From XYA12-FULL-58-9 sp001798605 (GTDB taxonomy: Bacteria; Myxococcota; XYA12-FULL-58-9), in assembly GCA_036736205.1 (NCBI GenBank), contig DAINMX010000060.1, positions 1 to 31,192 of the forward strand: DNA of 31,192 bases. Direction: 5' to 3'. Below are positions 22,813-30,631 of this stretch, one piece after another; position 1 is the first letter of the stretch; every line of letters starts with the position of its first letter. Made by a program: the position numbers and the translations under genes. The notes beneath the pieces are model-generated. The model worked only from the letters and a program-made list of their open reading frames with translations. It searched no databases and was not told where the DNA came from.

Positions 22813-24213
22813 TCAACTGGCTCCGCGGCCAGCGAGGACCACGGGGAAGGTGCGTAGGATGAGACGAGAGTCCAGTCCCAACGTCCAGGTGTCGATGTAT
22901 TGCAAGTCGAGGCGCATCCACTCCTCAAATCCGATCTGATTGCGGCCGCCGACCTGCCAAAGACAGGTCAGGCCCGGGCGCACCGAAAGCCGACGACGCT
23001 GCCATGCTTTGTACTTTGCGACCTCTTCGGGAGGCGCAGGACGGGGGCCGACGATGGTCATGTCGCCACGCAGCACGTTGATAAGCTGCGGTAACTCGTC
23101 GATGCTGTATTTGCGAATGAACCGACCGACGCGGGTGACCCGCGGGTCGTTGCGCATCTTGAACACAGGACCGTTTTGTTCGTTGAGGTCCTGGAGCGTC
23201 GTCTTGAGTCGCTCGGCATCAACAACCATGGAGCGGAACTTGAGGACATCAAAATGGGCACCGTGCAGACCAACTCTGATCTGGCGGAAAAATATGGGTC
23301 CGCGGGACGTTAACTTGATCATGACCGCGACGCCGACAAACAGAGGTAGCAACAATCCAATGCCCGCAGCTGATGCGACAATGTCAAATAGACGCTTGAC
23401 CGCGTACTGCATGGGCTTTGAACGGGTGGTCAGGTAGTGCAGGTAGCCATCATCTGTGGAATCTGGTTTTCTCAACAACGAAGCCCGCTCGAGGTGAATA
23501 CTGTGCAGCGGCAACGCGAAGGGAATGCCAATATTCTCGCAGGAGCGCACAACCTCTTGCATGTGCATGCCTTGCGAGAGCACGCGACCAGCGATGTATA
23601 CTTCGTTTACTGCGCAGTCGCTGAGCACAGCGTCGATATCGTCGCTTTCGCCGATGACCCGCACGTCGGTGCCCCTCAGAAATGTTGGCTCACCAGGAAA
23701 TCTCAGAACAGCGGCGACCTGCCGCGGATTGTCGACCGAATCGGTGAGGCGTTTATAGGTCGCGACGCCCATGGGGCCAGTACCGACGATGACGATGTGC
23801 TCGGGATCTTCGCCAGCTCGAGATGCCAGGTCTTTGCCGAGGAAGAGCGCGTTTAGGCTTCCGAGAGCGAAAACGATGGATCCGAGAACCACAACCTCAA
23901 TGGAGTTTGCCGGATGTGTGAACACCGCGTGGGTGGTCATCGCGGACAACACCACAGCGATGGTACCGAGCCCGCGCAACAGCAGGCAGTCGATCAAGGA
24001 CCTCGCTGTGCATGGTGAGTAGAGTCGTGAGATCGCCGCTGCGAAGAACCAGGCCAGCGAAGCTACGCAGGCCACCGCTACGAGCTCGGTCTCAAACACT
24101 GTGGTGGTTCCGCCACAGGCCCAAAAAAGGGCGACCATGACCACCAGAGTGTCGAGAAGGAGGTGAAGCTTACCAAGCGTTCCTGGCACAAGCCGATCAA
24201 ATCTATCGTGCAT
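22813..24213 (-). CDS. Polyprenyl-phosphate glycosyl-1-phosphate transferase (WbaP/WcaJ-type)
   Basis: A 466-residue protein. Four or five N-terminal membrane helices lead to a Rossmann-like soluble segment (HIVIVGTGPMG) and then the bacterial sugar transferase domain: KRLFDIVASAAGIGLLLPLF, KFRSMVVDAE, RKYSIDELPQLINVL, GDMTIVGPRPAPP and SVRPGLTCLWQVGGRN. This is the complete catalytic pattern. It transfers a sugar-1-phosphate to undecaprenyl phosphate as the first step of repeat-unit synthesis. It is the first gene of the minus-strand assembly operon. ATG 24213, preceded by GGGGGGAA, is chosen over a TTG at 24228. The promoter must lie in 24214-24393, where no clear hexamer pair was seen. Confidence 0.95.
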   Translation of the reverse strand: MHDRFDRLVPGTLGKLHLLLDTLVVMVALFWACGGTTTVFETELVAVACVASLAWFFAAAISRLYSPCTARSLIDCLLLRGLGTIAVVLSAMTTHAVFTHPANSIEVVVLGSIVFALGSLNALFLGKDLASRAGEDPEHIVIVGTGPMGVATYKRLTDSVDNPRQVAAVLRFPGEPTFLRGTDVRVIGESDDIDAVLSDCAVNEVYIAGRVLSQGMHMQEVVRSCENIGIPFALPLHSIHLERASLLRKPDSTDDGYLHYLTTRSKPMQYAVKRLFDIVASAAGIGLLLPLFVGVAVMIKLTSRGPIFFRQIRVGLHGAHFDVLKFRSMVVDAERLKTTLQDLNEQNGPVFKMRNDPRVTRVGRFIRKYSIDELPQLINVLRGDMTIVGPRPAPPEEVAKYKAWQRRRLSVRPGLTCLWQVGGRNQIGFEEWMRLDLQYIDTWTLGLDSRLILRTFPVVLAGRGAS

Positions 24214-24393
24214 GGCTGTTCCCCCCAAACTGGAGTTCCAGCGGGACTACAACAAACTGAGCAACTGCCGATGTTGCGCGAAGGCCCCTGCTTGTGGGCG
24301 ACCGATTGACCTTTGACTCATTGCTCATCGCAACAGAGTTTTCGGCTGGAAGGTTCGGGGCGTTGCGTAAAAATCACAAAAAAACAAGCGACT

Positions 24394-24942
24394 TCATGAT
24401 CTGCGAATGCAGCCATAGCGCGGCGGGGGTTTGCGTTTGACCTTGGCGGGGATGCCGACGGCAATGCAGTCAGGAGGCACATCGGTTATGACCACGGCGT
24501 TGGCACCCACCGTGGAACGTGCGCCGACCCGCACCGGGCCGAGGATGCGGGCACCAGCGCCAACCCACACATCGTCCTCGATGGTGGGATAGCCGTCTTC
24601 GCGGGCGGTACCAACGGTATTGTTACCGAAGAAGCGGACGCGGTCACCGATCCGAGAATTGCCGCCGATGACAATTCCCAATGGGTGGTTGAAATAGACC
24701 CCGTCGCCAAGAATGACATCTTTGCCGATCTCGATGCCGTGGACGGTTGTTTGTACCATCCTTAGGAAATGATTGGCACCGGGAATCCCCCACCTGATGG
24801 CGCTCATGCGGATGCGTTGCAGCGCCGTGATTTGGTATGAATCGGTGGCCAAGATTGCCCGCATCAGACGTTTGGCGTCCTTGCCACCATATGCCGCCTG
24901 CGCGAGCTCATTGGCGTCGTGCCACAGCTGGCGGAGAACCAT
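24394..24942 (-). CDS. Serine acetyltransferase-like hexapeptide acyltransferase
   Basis: A 182-residue protein. A helical N-terminus (about 1-65) leads to a left-handed beta-helix with hexapeptide turns: IEIGKDVILGDGVYFNHPLGIVIGG, with the likely catalytic His86, then SRIGDRVRF, PTIEDDVWVGAGARILG, VRVGARSTVGANAVV and IPAKV. The layout is that of CysE-like enzymes used in exopolysaccharide loci to O- or N-acetylate sugars; a true cysteine-pathway CysE would have a longer helical N-terminus. ATG 24942 follows AAGGA. It reads divergently from the 25173 unit and ends about 180 bases before the sugar transferase start. Confidence 0.87.
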   Translation of the reverse strand: MVLRQLWHDANELAQAAYGGKDAKRLMRAILATDSYQITALQRIRMSAIRWGIPGANHFLRMVQTTVHGIEIGKDVILGDGVYFNHPLGIVIGGNSRIGDRVRFFGNNTVGTAREDGYPTIEDDVWVGAGARILGPVRVGARSTVGANAVVITDVPPDCIAVGIPAKVKRKPPPRYGCIRRS

Positions 24943-25042
24943 GAGACCGTCCTTCTGTTTACCGTTGCTCCGGACGGCAACGGTGTTGAACTCGATGGGA
25001 TACTCGATAGCACATTTAGGGAGGGCGGTGAACTCATCAACA

Positions 25043-25083
25043 GGGTGGTCCGGGGTGGTCCAGAGGGTCCAAAGTCCAGAGGG
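25043..25083. repeat. Direct-repeat cluster in the divergent promoter region
   Basis: Two copies of GGGTGGTCC stand ten bases apart (25043-25051, 25053-25061). Two copies of GTCCAGAGGG stand sixteen bases apart (25058-25067, 25074-25083). They interlock in about 40 bases, between the divergent starts at 24942 and 25173 and about 40 bases upstream of the best plus-strand promoter. They could be regulator-binding half sites. Confidence 0.6.
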
Positions 25084-25120
25084 GTGGGCCCGCAGGTGGT
25101 GCCTATTTTCGATATGGGCA

Positions 25121-25149
25121 TTGGAGGGTTGGCAACGAGTGACTACAAT
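25121..25149 (+). promoter_or_regulatory. Sigma-70-type promoter of the acyltransferase/glycosyltransferase operon
   Basis: TTGGAG (25121-25126) and TACAAT (25144-25149) are separated by 17 bases, close to the consensus hexamers and spacing. Transcription would start near 25156, shortly before the GGGGGAGG ribosome site of the gene at 25173. This is the best promoter match I noticed in the window. Confidence 0.5.
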
Positions 25150-25172
25150 GTTGGTGCCCAGGGGGAGGATCC

Positions 25173-25808
25173 ATGGCTGAAGGTTTCACAGCGTTGGCGC
25201 GTTGGATGCGTGAGATTCGCGATAAGATGGCACGGCATCAGAAGCAGCCGTTGCGAGTGATTGCATCAAAGGCGGTAGGCTACGTTTCTGCGGTTGCGAC
25301 GGCACCGTTGTACCTGCGTGGCGTTACCTCGGTAGGTGAAAGAGTGCGCACCGTTGGAAGGCCGCGGATTGTCAATTTTGGCTCAATGCACATTGGCGAC
25401 GACGTAATCTTGCGGTCGGTCAATGTTCCAGTCGAGTTGTGCACGGAGGCAGGTGCCATCTTGCGGATTGGTGATGGCTGCAGTTTTAACTATGGCGTGT
25501 CCGTTGGTGCCACTCTGAGCATCGACATAGGCAATCGGGTTCGCCTAGCGCCCTACGTGATGGTGGTCGATTCGGAATTCCACGACATCTACGATCGAAG
25601 CACGCGGCCCAAATCGCGGCCGGTGGTGATCGAGGATGACGTTTGGGTTGCCGCCAAGGCAGCGATTCTGCCCGGTGTTCGCATTGGCCAGGGATCCGTG
25701 GTAGGCACAGCGTCAGTTGTCACTCGCGATGTGCCGCCGTTCACCGTCGTCGCCGGAGTGCCGGCCAAGAAGATCAAAGAGCTCGACCCCGAACGTTTTC
25801 ACAAATGA
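25173..25808 (+). CDS. Hexapeptide-repeat (left-handed beta-helix) acyltransferase
   Basis: A 211-residue protein. A basic amphipathic N-terminus (1-50) with hydrophobic patches precedes a left-handed beta-helix: PRIVNFGSMHIGDDVILRS, ILRIGDGCSFNYGVSVGA, LSIDIGNRVRLAPYVMVVDSEFHD with the likely catalytic His, PVVIEDDVWVAAKAAILPGVRIGQGSVVG, and the closing VAGVPAKKI. This is the WbbJ/maltose-O-acetyltransferase-like type that acetylates sugar hydroxyls from acetyl-CoA. The start has a very strong GGGGGAGG ribosome site and a promoter just upstream. Its stop overlaps the start of the next gene (ATGA). Confidence 0.88.
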   Translation: MAEGFTALARWMREIRDKMARHQKQPLRVIASKAVGYVSAVATAPLYLRGVTSVGERVRTVGRPRIVNFGSMHIGDDVILRSVNVPVELCTEAGAILRIGDGCSFNYGVSVGATLSIDIGNRVRLAPYVMVVDSEFHDIYDRSTRPKSRPVVIEDDVWVAAKAAILPGVRIGQGSVVGTASVVTRDVPPFTVVAGVPAKKIKELDPERFHK

Positions 25809-27604
25809 GGAACAGTCTGGTGACATCATCCGCAGTAGCTGCATCCAAGACAGCACCCAGAAGACCGCCCAAGGTGAAGGCCTCGGTCGTCATCGCAACC
25901 TACAATCGAGGTCCGTCCCTTTGCGACTTGCTCAATGACCTCAATCGCCAGACCCTCGACCCTTCCTCCTACGAAGTTGTGGTAAACGACGACGGCTCAA
26001 AGCCGCCAGCGGACGCGGTGTTGCGAGGTTTGCGGACATCGTACCGACTCGTCAAGATGCGACAGAACAACGCTGGGCCGGCGAGTGCGCGCCACAAGGC
26101 CATTGTCAAAGCCCGCGGTGAGGTCGTGATCATCATCGACGACGACATGCGGGTGGAACAAGATTTCATCGAAAGTCATCTGCGGGCGCACAAGGATGGT
26201 ACCGATGTCGTGTTGGGGCACATCCTACCTGCTCCCGATCTCGAGCAGATGCCGATTTTTGAACGCTTCCACGCTCAGCAACTTGTTGGTTTTGTGAGCG
26301 CCGTGACCAGCGGTCGCACCAAGGTTCGGGGCGTGCACCTGTGCACGGGCAACATGTCGGTGCACAGGTCGCTGTATCTCGAGGTCGGAGGATTTGACAG
26401 CGGGCTGTTACGTTCAGAAGATCGTGAGCTAGGAATTCGTTTGGAGAAGCACGGTGCGACGTTGCGTTTTGCCCACGATGCGGCCACGAGGCACTGCTCA
26501 AATCACGCGGACCTTGCCGTATGGCTGGGCAGGGCATTGCGTTATGGCGTTTTCGACGCGCAGATTTCCCGCAAACATCCTGATGTGGAGATCGCCGATC
26601 CATGGCGTTTCTTTTTTCTGATAAACCCTGTCTCTCGACCATTGATGCTCACCGTGATTGCGGTGCCGGCTCTGGGCAGGACGGCAGCACGCGTGGTGAT
26701 GGAGGCGGCCCGAGGGCTGGACGGAATTGGCCGCGAGGATCTGGCCATAACCGCCACGACCCTCGCCTATGGCATCGAGTACTTTCGTGGTGTGCGACAA
26801 GAGTATGGCACCTTACGCGCATCTCTTACCGGGTTGTGGCGGCACCGTGGCGTGCGCAAGGGAACGAGAAGGCATGGAGAAGTTGAGGGTGCGGGCAAAG
26901 GGGGACACATGACAAAGTCGAGCGGCCGAATAGGCGCATTGCGGCATTTCGTTCACGCGTTGCGAGAGGACTATGGCTCGGTTCAGCGCAACCGAGAAAA
27001 GTATCATCATCAATCGATCCCACTGTCGCGAATGCCTGTACACCTGCTGCAGAAGATCGGTTTGCAGATGTCCGCCGCCGTGCGGGTGATGCACCTGTTT
27101 CGCGACGCCGGGGTGCCGCTGTTACCCCAGGTCACCTGTCGATTGATCCGGCATCTTTACGGTGCCGAGATTCATTGGAACGCTGATATCGCACCGGGCA
27201 TTTCCATCGTTCATGGCAATGGTCTGGTCATCAGTCATGCGGCGACGGTGGGGGAGCGCTGCATCCTTTTTCATAACGTGACACTTGGTGAAGGAATCGA
27301 TCCCAAAACCCGCGAGGTGGGCGCGCCCACCCTGGAAGCCGACGTGCACATTGGCCCCGGTGCGACTCTTGTTGGGCCCATCACGGTAGGCAAGGGCACC
27401 AAGATCATGGCCGGCGCAGTCCTTGCGGAGTCAGTTCCACCGCGCTCATTGGTTTCTCCTGGAAGCGTCCAGATCAGCCGTCGTGCGTCGAAGTCAGATG
27501 GCAACGCGGTCGTCAAGGTGTCTGCGGCAAAGCCGGTGAGCACCATTGCGTCAAAGAAGGCGGCAAACAGGAAGCCGACGAGCAAAAAGCCTCTAAGCGG
27601 GTGA
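25805..27604 (+). CDS. GT2 glycosyltransferase fused to a serine acetyltransferase-like domain
   Basis: One open frame of 599 residues with two complete enzyme domains. Residues about 25-345 are a GT2 enzyme: ASVVIATYNRG, VVNDDGS, NNAGPASARHKAI, IIDDDMRV with DDD at 112-114, GNMSVHRSLYLEVGGFD and RSEDRELGIRLEKHG. After a basic Gly-rich linker, residues about 369-560 are a CysE-like domain: YGAEIHWNADIAPGISIVHGNGLVISHAA with His470 and His478, LGEGID, IGPGATLVGPITVG. The tail (565-599) is Lys/Ala/Ser-rich. The ATG at 25805 overlaps the previous stop. An in-frame ATG at 26909 sits behind AAAGGGGG, so the acyltransferase may also be made alone. Alternatively, a lost stop codon could have merged two genes. 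Confidence 0.87.
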   Translation: MRNSLVTSSAVAASKTAPRRPPKVKASVVIATYNRGPSLCDLLNDLNRQTLDPSSYEVVVNDDGSKPPADAVLRGLRTSYRLVKMRQNNAGPASARHKAIVKARGEVVIIIDDDMRVEQDFIESHLRAHKDGTDVVLGHILPAPDLEQMPIFERFHAQQLVGFVSAVTSGRTKVRGVHLCTGNMSVHRSLYLEVGGFDSGLLRSEDRELGIRLEKHGATLRFAHDAATRHCSNHADLAVWLGRALRYGVFDAQISRKHPDVEIADPWRFFFLINPVSRPLMLTVIAVPALGRTAARVVMEAARGLDGIGREDLAITATTLAYGIEYFRGVRQEYGTLRASLTGLWRHRGVRKGTRRHGEVEGAGKGGHMTKSSGRIGALRHFVHALREDYGSVQRNREKYHHQSIPLSRMPVHLLQKIGLQMSAAVRVMHLFRDAGVPLLPQVTCRLIRHLYGAEIHWNADIAPGISIVHGNGLVISHAATVGERCILFHNVTLGEGIDPKTREVGAPTLEADVHIGPGATLVGPITVGKGTKIMAGAVLAESVPPRSLVSPGSVQISRRASKSDGNAVVKVSAAKPVSTIASKKAANRKPTSKKPLSG

Positions 27605-27608
27605 TTCT

Positions 27609-28379
27609 TTGAAAAAAGTCAAACTTGGGAAGATTCACGCAGACCACGTGACGTTTCCGCAGGCTCTCGATGCGATCGATCAGATGGTCGCGGCTGGGAG
27701 CGGCGGTTACGTGGTGACGCCCAACGTTGATCACGTGGTCTTGGCCGAGACGCGCTCCGACTTGCAGCGCGCCTACGAGGATGCCTCCCTGTCCCTGGTT
27801 GACGGCATGCCGCTCGTGTGGCTCAGCCGGGCACTCGGACATGCTCTACCCGGGAAGGTTTCCGGCTCAGATCTCATGGTTCCGTTGCTGCAGAGAGCGG
27901 CAGACAAACACTGGCGGGTTTTCTTCAGTGGCGGCGAGCCGGGAGTTGGCGAAGAGGCAGCACAATGTCTGCGACAGTCAATGCCGGGACTTCAAGTCGT
28001 CGGCACCGATTCGCCACCTTATGGGTTTGACAAAGATCCGCTGATGGAGCGGCGGGCTCTCTCTGCCATTCGCGACGCCGAGCCACAACTGGTGTTGTTG
28101 GCGCTCGGTTGTCCCAAACAAGAATTGTTGATGCACCGTTGGTACCAGGAGCTGTCGCCCGCAGTGTTGCTCGGCATTGGTGCCAGTCTCGACTTTGTCG
28201 CCGGCCACGTGCGGCGGGCACCCGCATGGATGTCGCAGGTCGGGCTCGAGTGGGTATATCGAATGACGCAAGACCCACGACGGTTGGCCTATCGCTATCT
28301 CGTTCGCGACCGCGCCTTTGTCCCTATTGCCGTGCGCATGTTTCGCACTCCCAAGGCCGACCGCGCATATTCTGGTTGA
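27609..28379 (+). CDS. WecG/TagA/CpsF-family glycosyltransferase
   Basis: A 256-residue protein of standard family length (GT26). Motifs are VVTPNVDHVVLAET, SLSLVDGMPLVWLSRALG, KVSGSDLMVPLLQ, RVFFSGGEPGVGEEAA, LVLLALGCPKQELLMHRW and GIGASLDFVAGHVRRAPAW, ending EWVYRMTQDPRRLAYRYLVRD. The conserved Asp of LVDGMP and the C-terminal membrane-associating basic segment are present. Family members transfer a UDP-activated amino sugar to a polyprenyl-linked acceptor, usually as the second sugar. The TTG start at 27609 lies four bases after the fusion gene's stop, and an upstream ATG is not available in frame. It follows the initiating transferase logically although it is encoded in the other operon. 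Confidence 0.92.
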   Translation: MKKVKLGKIHADHVTFPQALDAIDQMVAAGSGGYVVTPNVDHVVLAETRSDLQRAYEDASLSLVDGMPLVWLSRALGHALPGKVSGSDLMVPLLQRAADKHWRVFFSGGEPGVGEEAAQCLRQSMPGLQVVGTDSPPYGFDKDPLMERRALSAIRDAEPQLVLLALGCPKQELLMHRWYQELSPAVLLGIGASLDFVAGHVRRAPAWMSQVGLEWVYRMTQDPRRLAYRYLVRDRAFVPIAVRMFRTPKADRAYSG

Positions 28380-28497
28380 GCGATTGCCCATTTCCCAGAG
28401 CCTTCGCGGGGCCGGACATCGTCGTCGATTGTCGTCGCCCGAACCCACCATGTGGCTGGAGATTTGAGGCACGGCAAGGTCGTGGTATGAGAGTGAG

Positions 28498-29136
28498 ATG
28501 ACCAATCGGGGAAACACCAACCTAGAACAAACACAGCGCGCTTTGTCGTCTGTTTCAACTCTTCCACTGGAACATGCCTGGTACGAAGTGAGGCGCGAGA
28601 AGAAGTGGCGTTCCCTCGCGTTGGTGCCGGCAACGGAGGGGCTGCGGATATTTCGCACGGCTATGGGATTCGCACACATGTCGTCGCGGGAGTCTGCCCA
28701 ACGGGTTCTTGTCGTCAACGCCTCCTTAGCTTCCTGCCAACCTTCGGGTAACCTGTCTGGTGCTCGGGTCATGGATGGATTTTGGAAATACTCGGCCGGC
28801 TCGAACGAGGGTGAACCTTTCACTCGATGCGACCTCTCCGATTTGGCTTTGCCCGACGCCGAGAAGGTGCTCTCGAGTCTGCCAGTCGAACTCCCAGGGT
28901 TGATCGGTGACGCGGACTACACCACAGCCATCTTCGCGGTGGACTCTCCCATCAGTCAGACTCGGTCCATCGGGTTGTTGCGTGCAGTCGACCGTGTGGT
29001 GATCTTTGTACCGTTGGGCTTGGCCGAATTTAGGGCGACGCGACAGATCATTGACATCATCGGTTCCGAGAAGGTCATGGGTGCCGTCGCTGTCAAGTTG
29101 CACTCGTCGCCACGCCCCGCCACCCGAATTGAGTAA
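28498..29136 (+). CDS. Degenerate BY-kinase/ParA-like protein (pseudo-tyrosine kinase)
   Basis: A 212-residue protein with the plan of CpsD/Wzc kinase domains but without the key motifs. ATEGLRIFRTAMGFAHMSS (about 45-63) matches the EAYRxLRTNL element. RVLVVNASLASCQPSGNLSG stands where the Walker A loop should be, but has no GKS/T. DYTTAIFAVDSPISQTRSIGLLRAVDRVVIFVP matches the later Walker-type strand with its Asp, and EKVMGAVAVK matches the final strand. No Tyr cluster ends the protein. It may bind the kinase-less chain-length protein as a non-catalytic regulator (inference). The gene follows a 118-base gap; TTGAGG/TATGAG at 28464-28491 is a weak promoter candidate placing the start near the ATG. 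Confidence 0.68.
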   Translation: MTNRGNTNLEQTQRALSSVSTLPLEHAWYEVRREKKWRSLALVPATEGLRIFRTAMGFAHMSSRESAQRVLVVNASLASCQPSGNLSGARVMDGFWKYSAGSNEGEPFTRCDLSDLALPDAEKVLSSLPVELPGLIGDADYTTAIFAVDSPISQTRSIGLLRAVDRVVIFVPLGLAEFRATRQIIDIIGSEKVMGAVAVKLHSSPRPATRIE

Positions 29137-29149
29137 ACGGAGACTGACG

Positions 29150-30016
29150 ATGCACGGCAACACCCCCTTTCAGATTGACGGACCCAGGAAACAATCTACT
29201 ATTCTGCCTATGTTGATTCCATTAATGGGGATTTTGAGCTGTGGTCAGAGTTTCCCACCTCCCGAAGCAGTGGATGTCGACAGGCAACATATCCAGGCGT
29301 TGAGCAAGAGAACGCTGTTTTTTGGCCATCAATCGGTGGGGGGCAACATCCTTGATGGGGCAAGGTCTCTACTTTCGAGGGCAAGCGCCGGTGTCTCTAT
29401 CGTCGCAACCAAAAACGCCGCTGACCTCGAACCTGGTACATGGGCGCACAGCTTGGTTGGGAGAAACGAAGACCCCGCAAGCAAAATTGCGGCATTCAAA
29501 GAAATCATGGACGGCGGACTTGGGGACCATGTCGACTTGGCGTTTGTAAAGCTCTGCTATGTCGATTTCAACGCAGCGACAGATGTGCATGCGTTGTTTG
29601 CCGACTACCAACGGACTTTGCGCGGTTTGGAGAAAGCCTACCGGAAGACGATGTTCGTGCACTTGACGGTGCCGCTGACGATTGTGCAAACGGGCGTCAA
29701 GAGTTCATTGAAGAAGATGCTCGGCAAAACTGTGTGGGGTGAGGCCGAGAACGGCAAACGTTTCGAATTCAACGAGCTGCTGCGTCGAGAGTTTGCGACG
29801 GCTCCGGTGTTTGACTTGGCCAAGCTCGAGGCGACGACTCCCTCTGGCAAATCCCATACCGTCGAGGTGGGTGGCCGCGATGTTGAGGTCATGGTGCCCA
29901 CGTACACTTACGACGACGGCCATCTGAACGAAGCGGCGCAGCTGTATGTCGCGAGCCACCTTCTCAACTTTCTCGGAGCGCTGTCCGTGCCGATCGCTGC
30001 TGATTCGATGAAATAG
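29150..30016 (+). CDS. Putative SGNH-hydrolase-like lipoprotein
   Basis: A 288-residue protein from ATG 29150, with GGAG eight bases upstream. A hydrophobic signal segment ends in a lipobox, GILSC (Cys near residue 31), so it is probably lipid-anchored in the periplasm or outer membrane. The mature part begins LFFGHQSVGGNILDGARSL, where the Ser of GHQS is placed like the nucleophile of block I in SGNH esterases. It has VDLAFVKLCYVDF and FVHLTVPLTIVQ, and a C-terminal YDDGHLNEAAQLYVASHLL matching the Asp-x-x-His-x-Asn block V. The normal GDS motif is missing, so activity is likely but not certain. It would remove or transfer acyl groups on the polysaccharide, matching the many acyltransferases nearby. 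Confidence 0.65.
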   Translation: MHGNTPFQIDGPRKQSTILPMLIPLMGILSCGQSFPPPEAVDVDRQHIQALSKRTLFFGHQSVGGNILDGARSLLSRASAGVSIVATKNAADLEPGTWAHSLVGRNEDPASKIAAFKEIMDGGLGDHVDLAFVKLCYVDFNAATDVHALFADYQRTLRGLEKAYRKTMFVHLTVPLTIVQTGVKSSLKKMLGKTVWGEAENGKRFEFNELLRREFATAPVFDLAKLEATTPSGKSHTVEVGGRDVEVMVPTYTYDDGHLNEAAQLYVASHLLNFLGALSVPIAADSMK

Positions 30017-30079
30017 CGTTGAGAGTGAGTCTCTGATTTGCAATCCTGTGCCGATTTGCGAGAAGCGAGGTCGTGGAAG

Positions 30080-30631
30080 ATGGCAATGTGGGACGCGGCT
30101 CTGAGCCACACCGTCAACTTGGCCGGTCGACTGAGCTTGGCGTTGGGGCTCAGGGAGTGGGCGACAAGGTACAAGCTTAGGGCGGTCACTTCGGTGGGGG
30201 AGCAACCGATCGTGCGCGGCAGGATATGGATTCACGGTGGCGGCACCGTGGTGTTGGGTGACCGCGTGGAGCTCAACGCCACCGCCTGCGCGATCGAGAT
30301 TCATGCAGCTCCCGGTGCTGAGATTGTCTTGGGTGATGATGTGTTTGTCGATGCCGGTGTTTCCATCGAGGCGCGGGAATCAGTGCGGATTGGTGATCGG
30401 TCGCGAATTGGACGTTATTGCAAAATACTCGATAACAACTTTCACTCGCTGCGCGGCGACCGACATGAGAAACCCGGTTCGACTCCGGTGGTGGTGGAGG
30501 ACGACACCGACCTAGGGCCGATGACCGTGCTTCTACCCGGGGCTCGGATTGGCAAGGGGACAGACGTGGGCTGTGGCAGGGTGATCTCGCGGCCAGTAGG
30601 CATGCCCAAGGCAAAAGGTCCAACGACGTGA
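30080..30631 (+). CDS. Hexapeptide-repeat acyltransferase
   Basis: A 183-residue protein from ATG 30080 (ATG 30086 is also possible). A helical N-terminus of about 40 residues precedes a left-handed beta-helix: PIVRGRIWIHGGGTVVLGDRVELN, AEIVLGDDVFVDAGVSIEA, VRIGDRSRIGRYCKILDNNFHSL with the probable catalytic His, then PVVVEDDTDLGPMTVLLPGARIGKGTDVG. The usual closing GxPAK motif is altered (SRPVGMPKAKG), so the C-terminus is a little short. Likely a sugar O-acetyltransferase. Its TGA overlaps the GTG start of the next, related gene. Confidence 0.83.
   Translation: MAMWDAALSHTVNLAGRLSLALGLREWATRYKLRAVTSVGEQPIVRGRIWIHGGGTVVLGDRVELNATACAIEIHAAPGAEIVLGDDVFVDAGVSIEARESVRIGDRSRIGRYCKILDNNFHSLRGDRHEKPGSTPVVVEDDTDLGPMTVLLPGARIGKGTDVGCGRVISRPVGMPKAKGPTT

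Noticed and set aside
24366..24393. Terminator for the 24394-24942 gene
   Set aside because: A T7 and a T5 run follow the stop on the minus strand, but I found no stable stem directly before them.
25643..25804. N-terminal extension of the GT2-acyltransferase fusion
   Set aside because: It overlaps the preceding acyltransferase gene in another frame. ATG 25805 with the ATGA overlap is the natural start.
27978..28823. A 281-codon minus-strand open frame
   Set aside because: It is antisense to the WecG-type and pseudo-kinase genes, has low-complexity composition and no recognisable domain.
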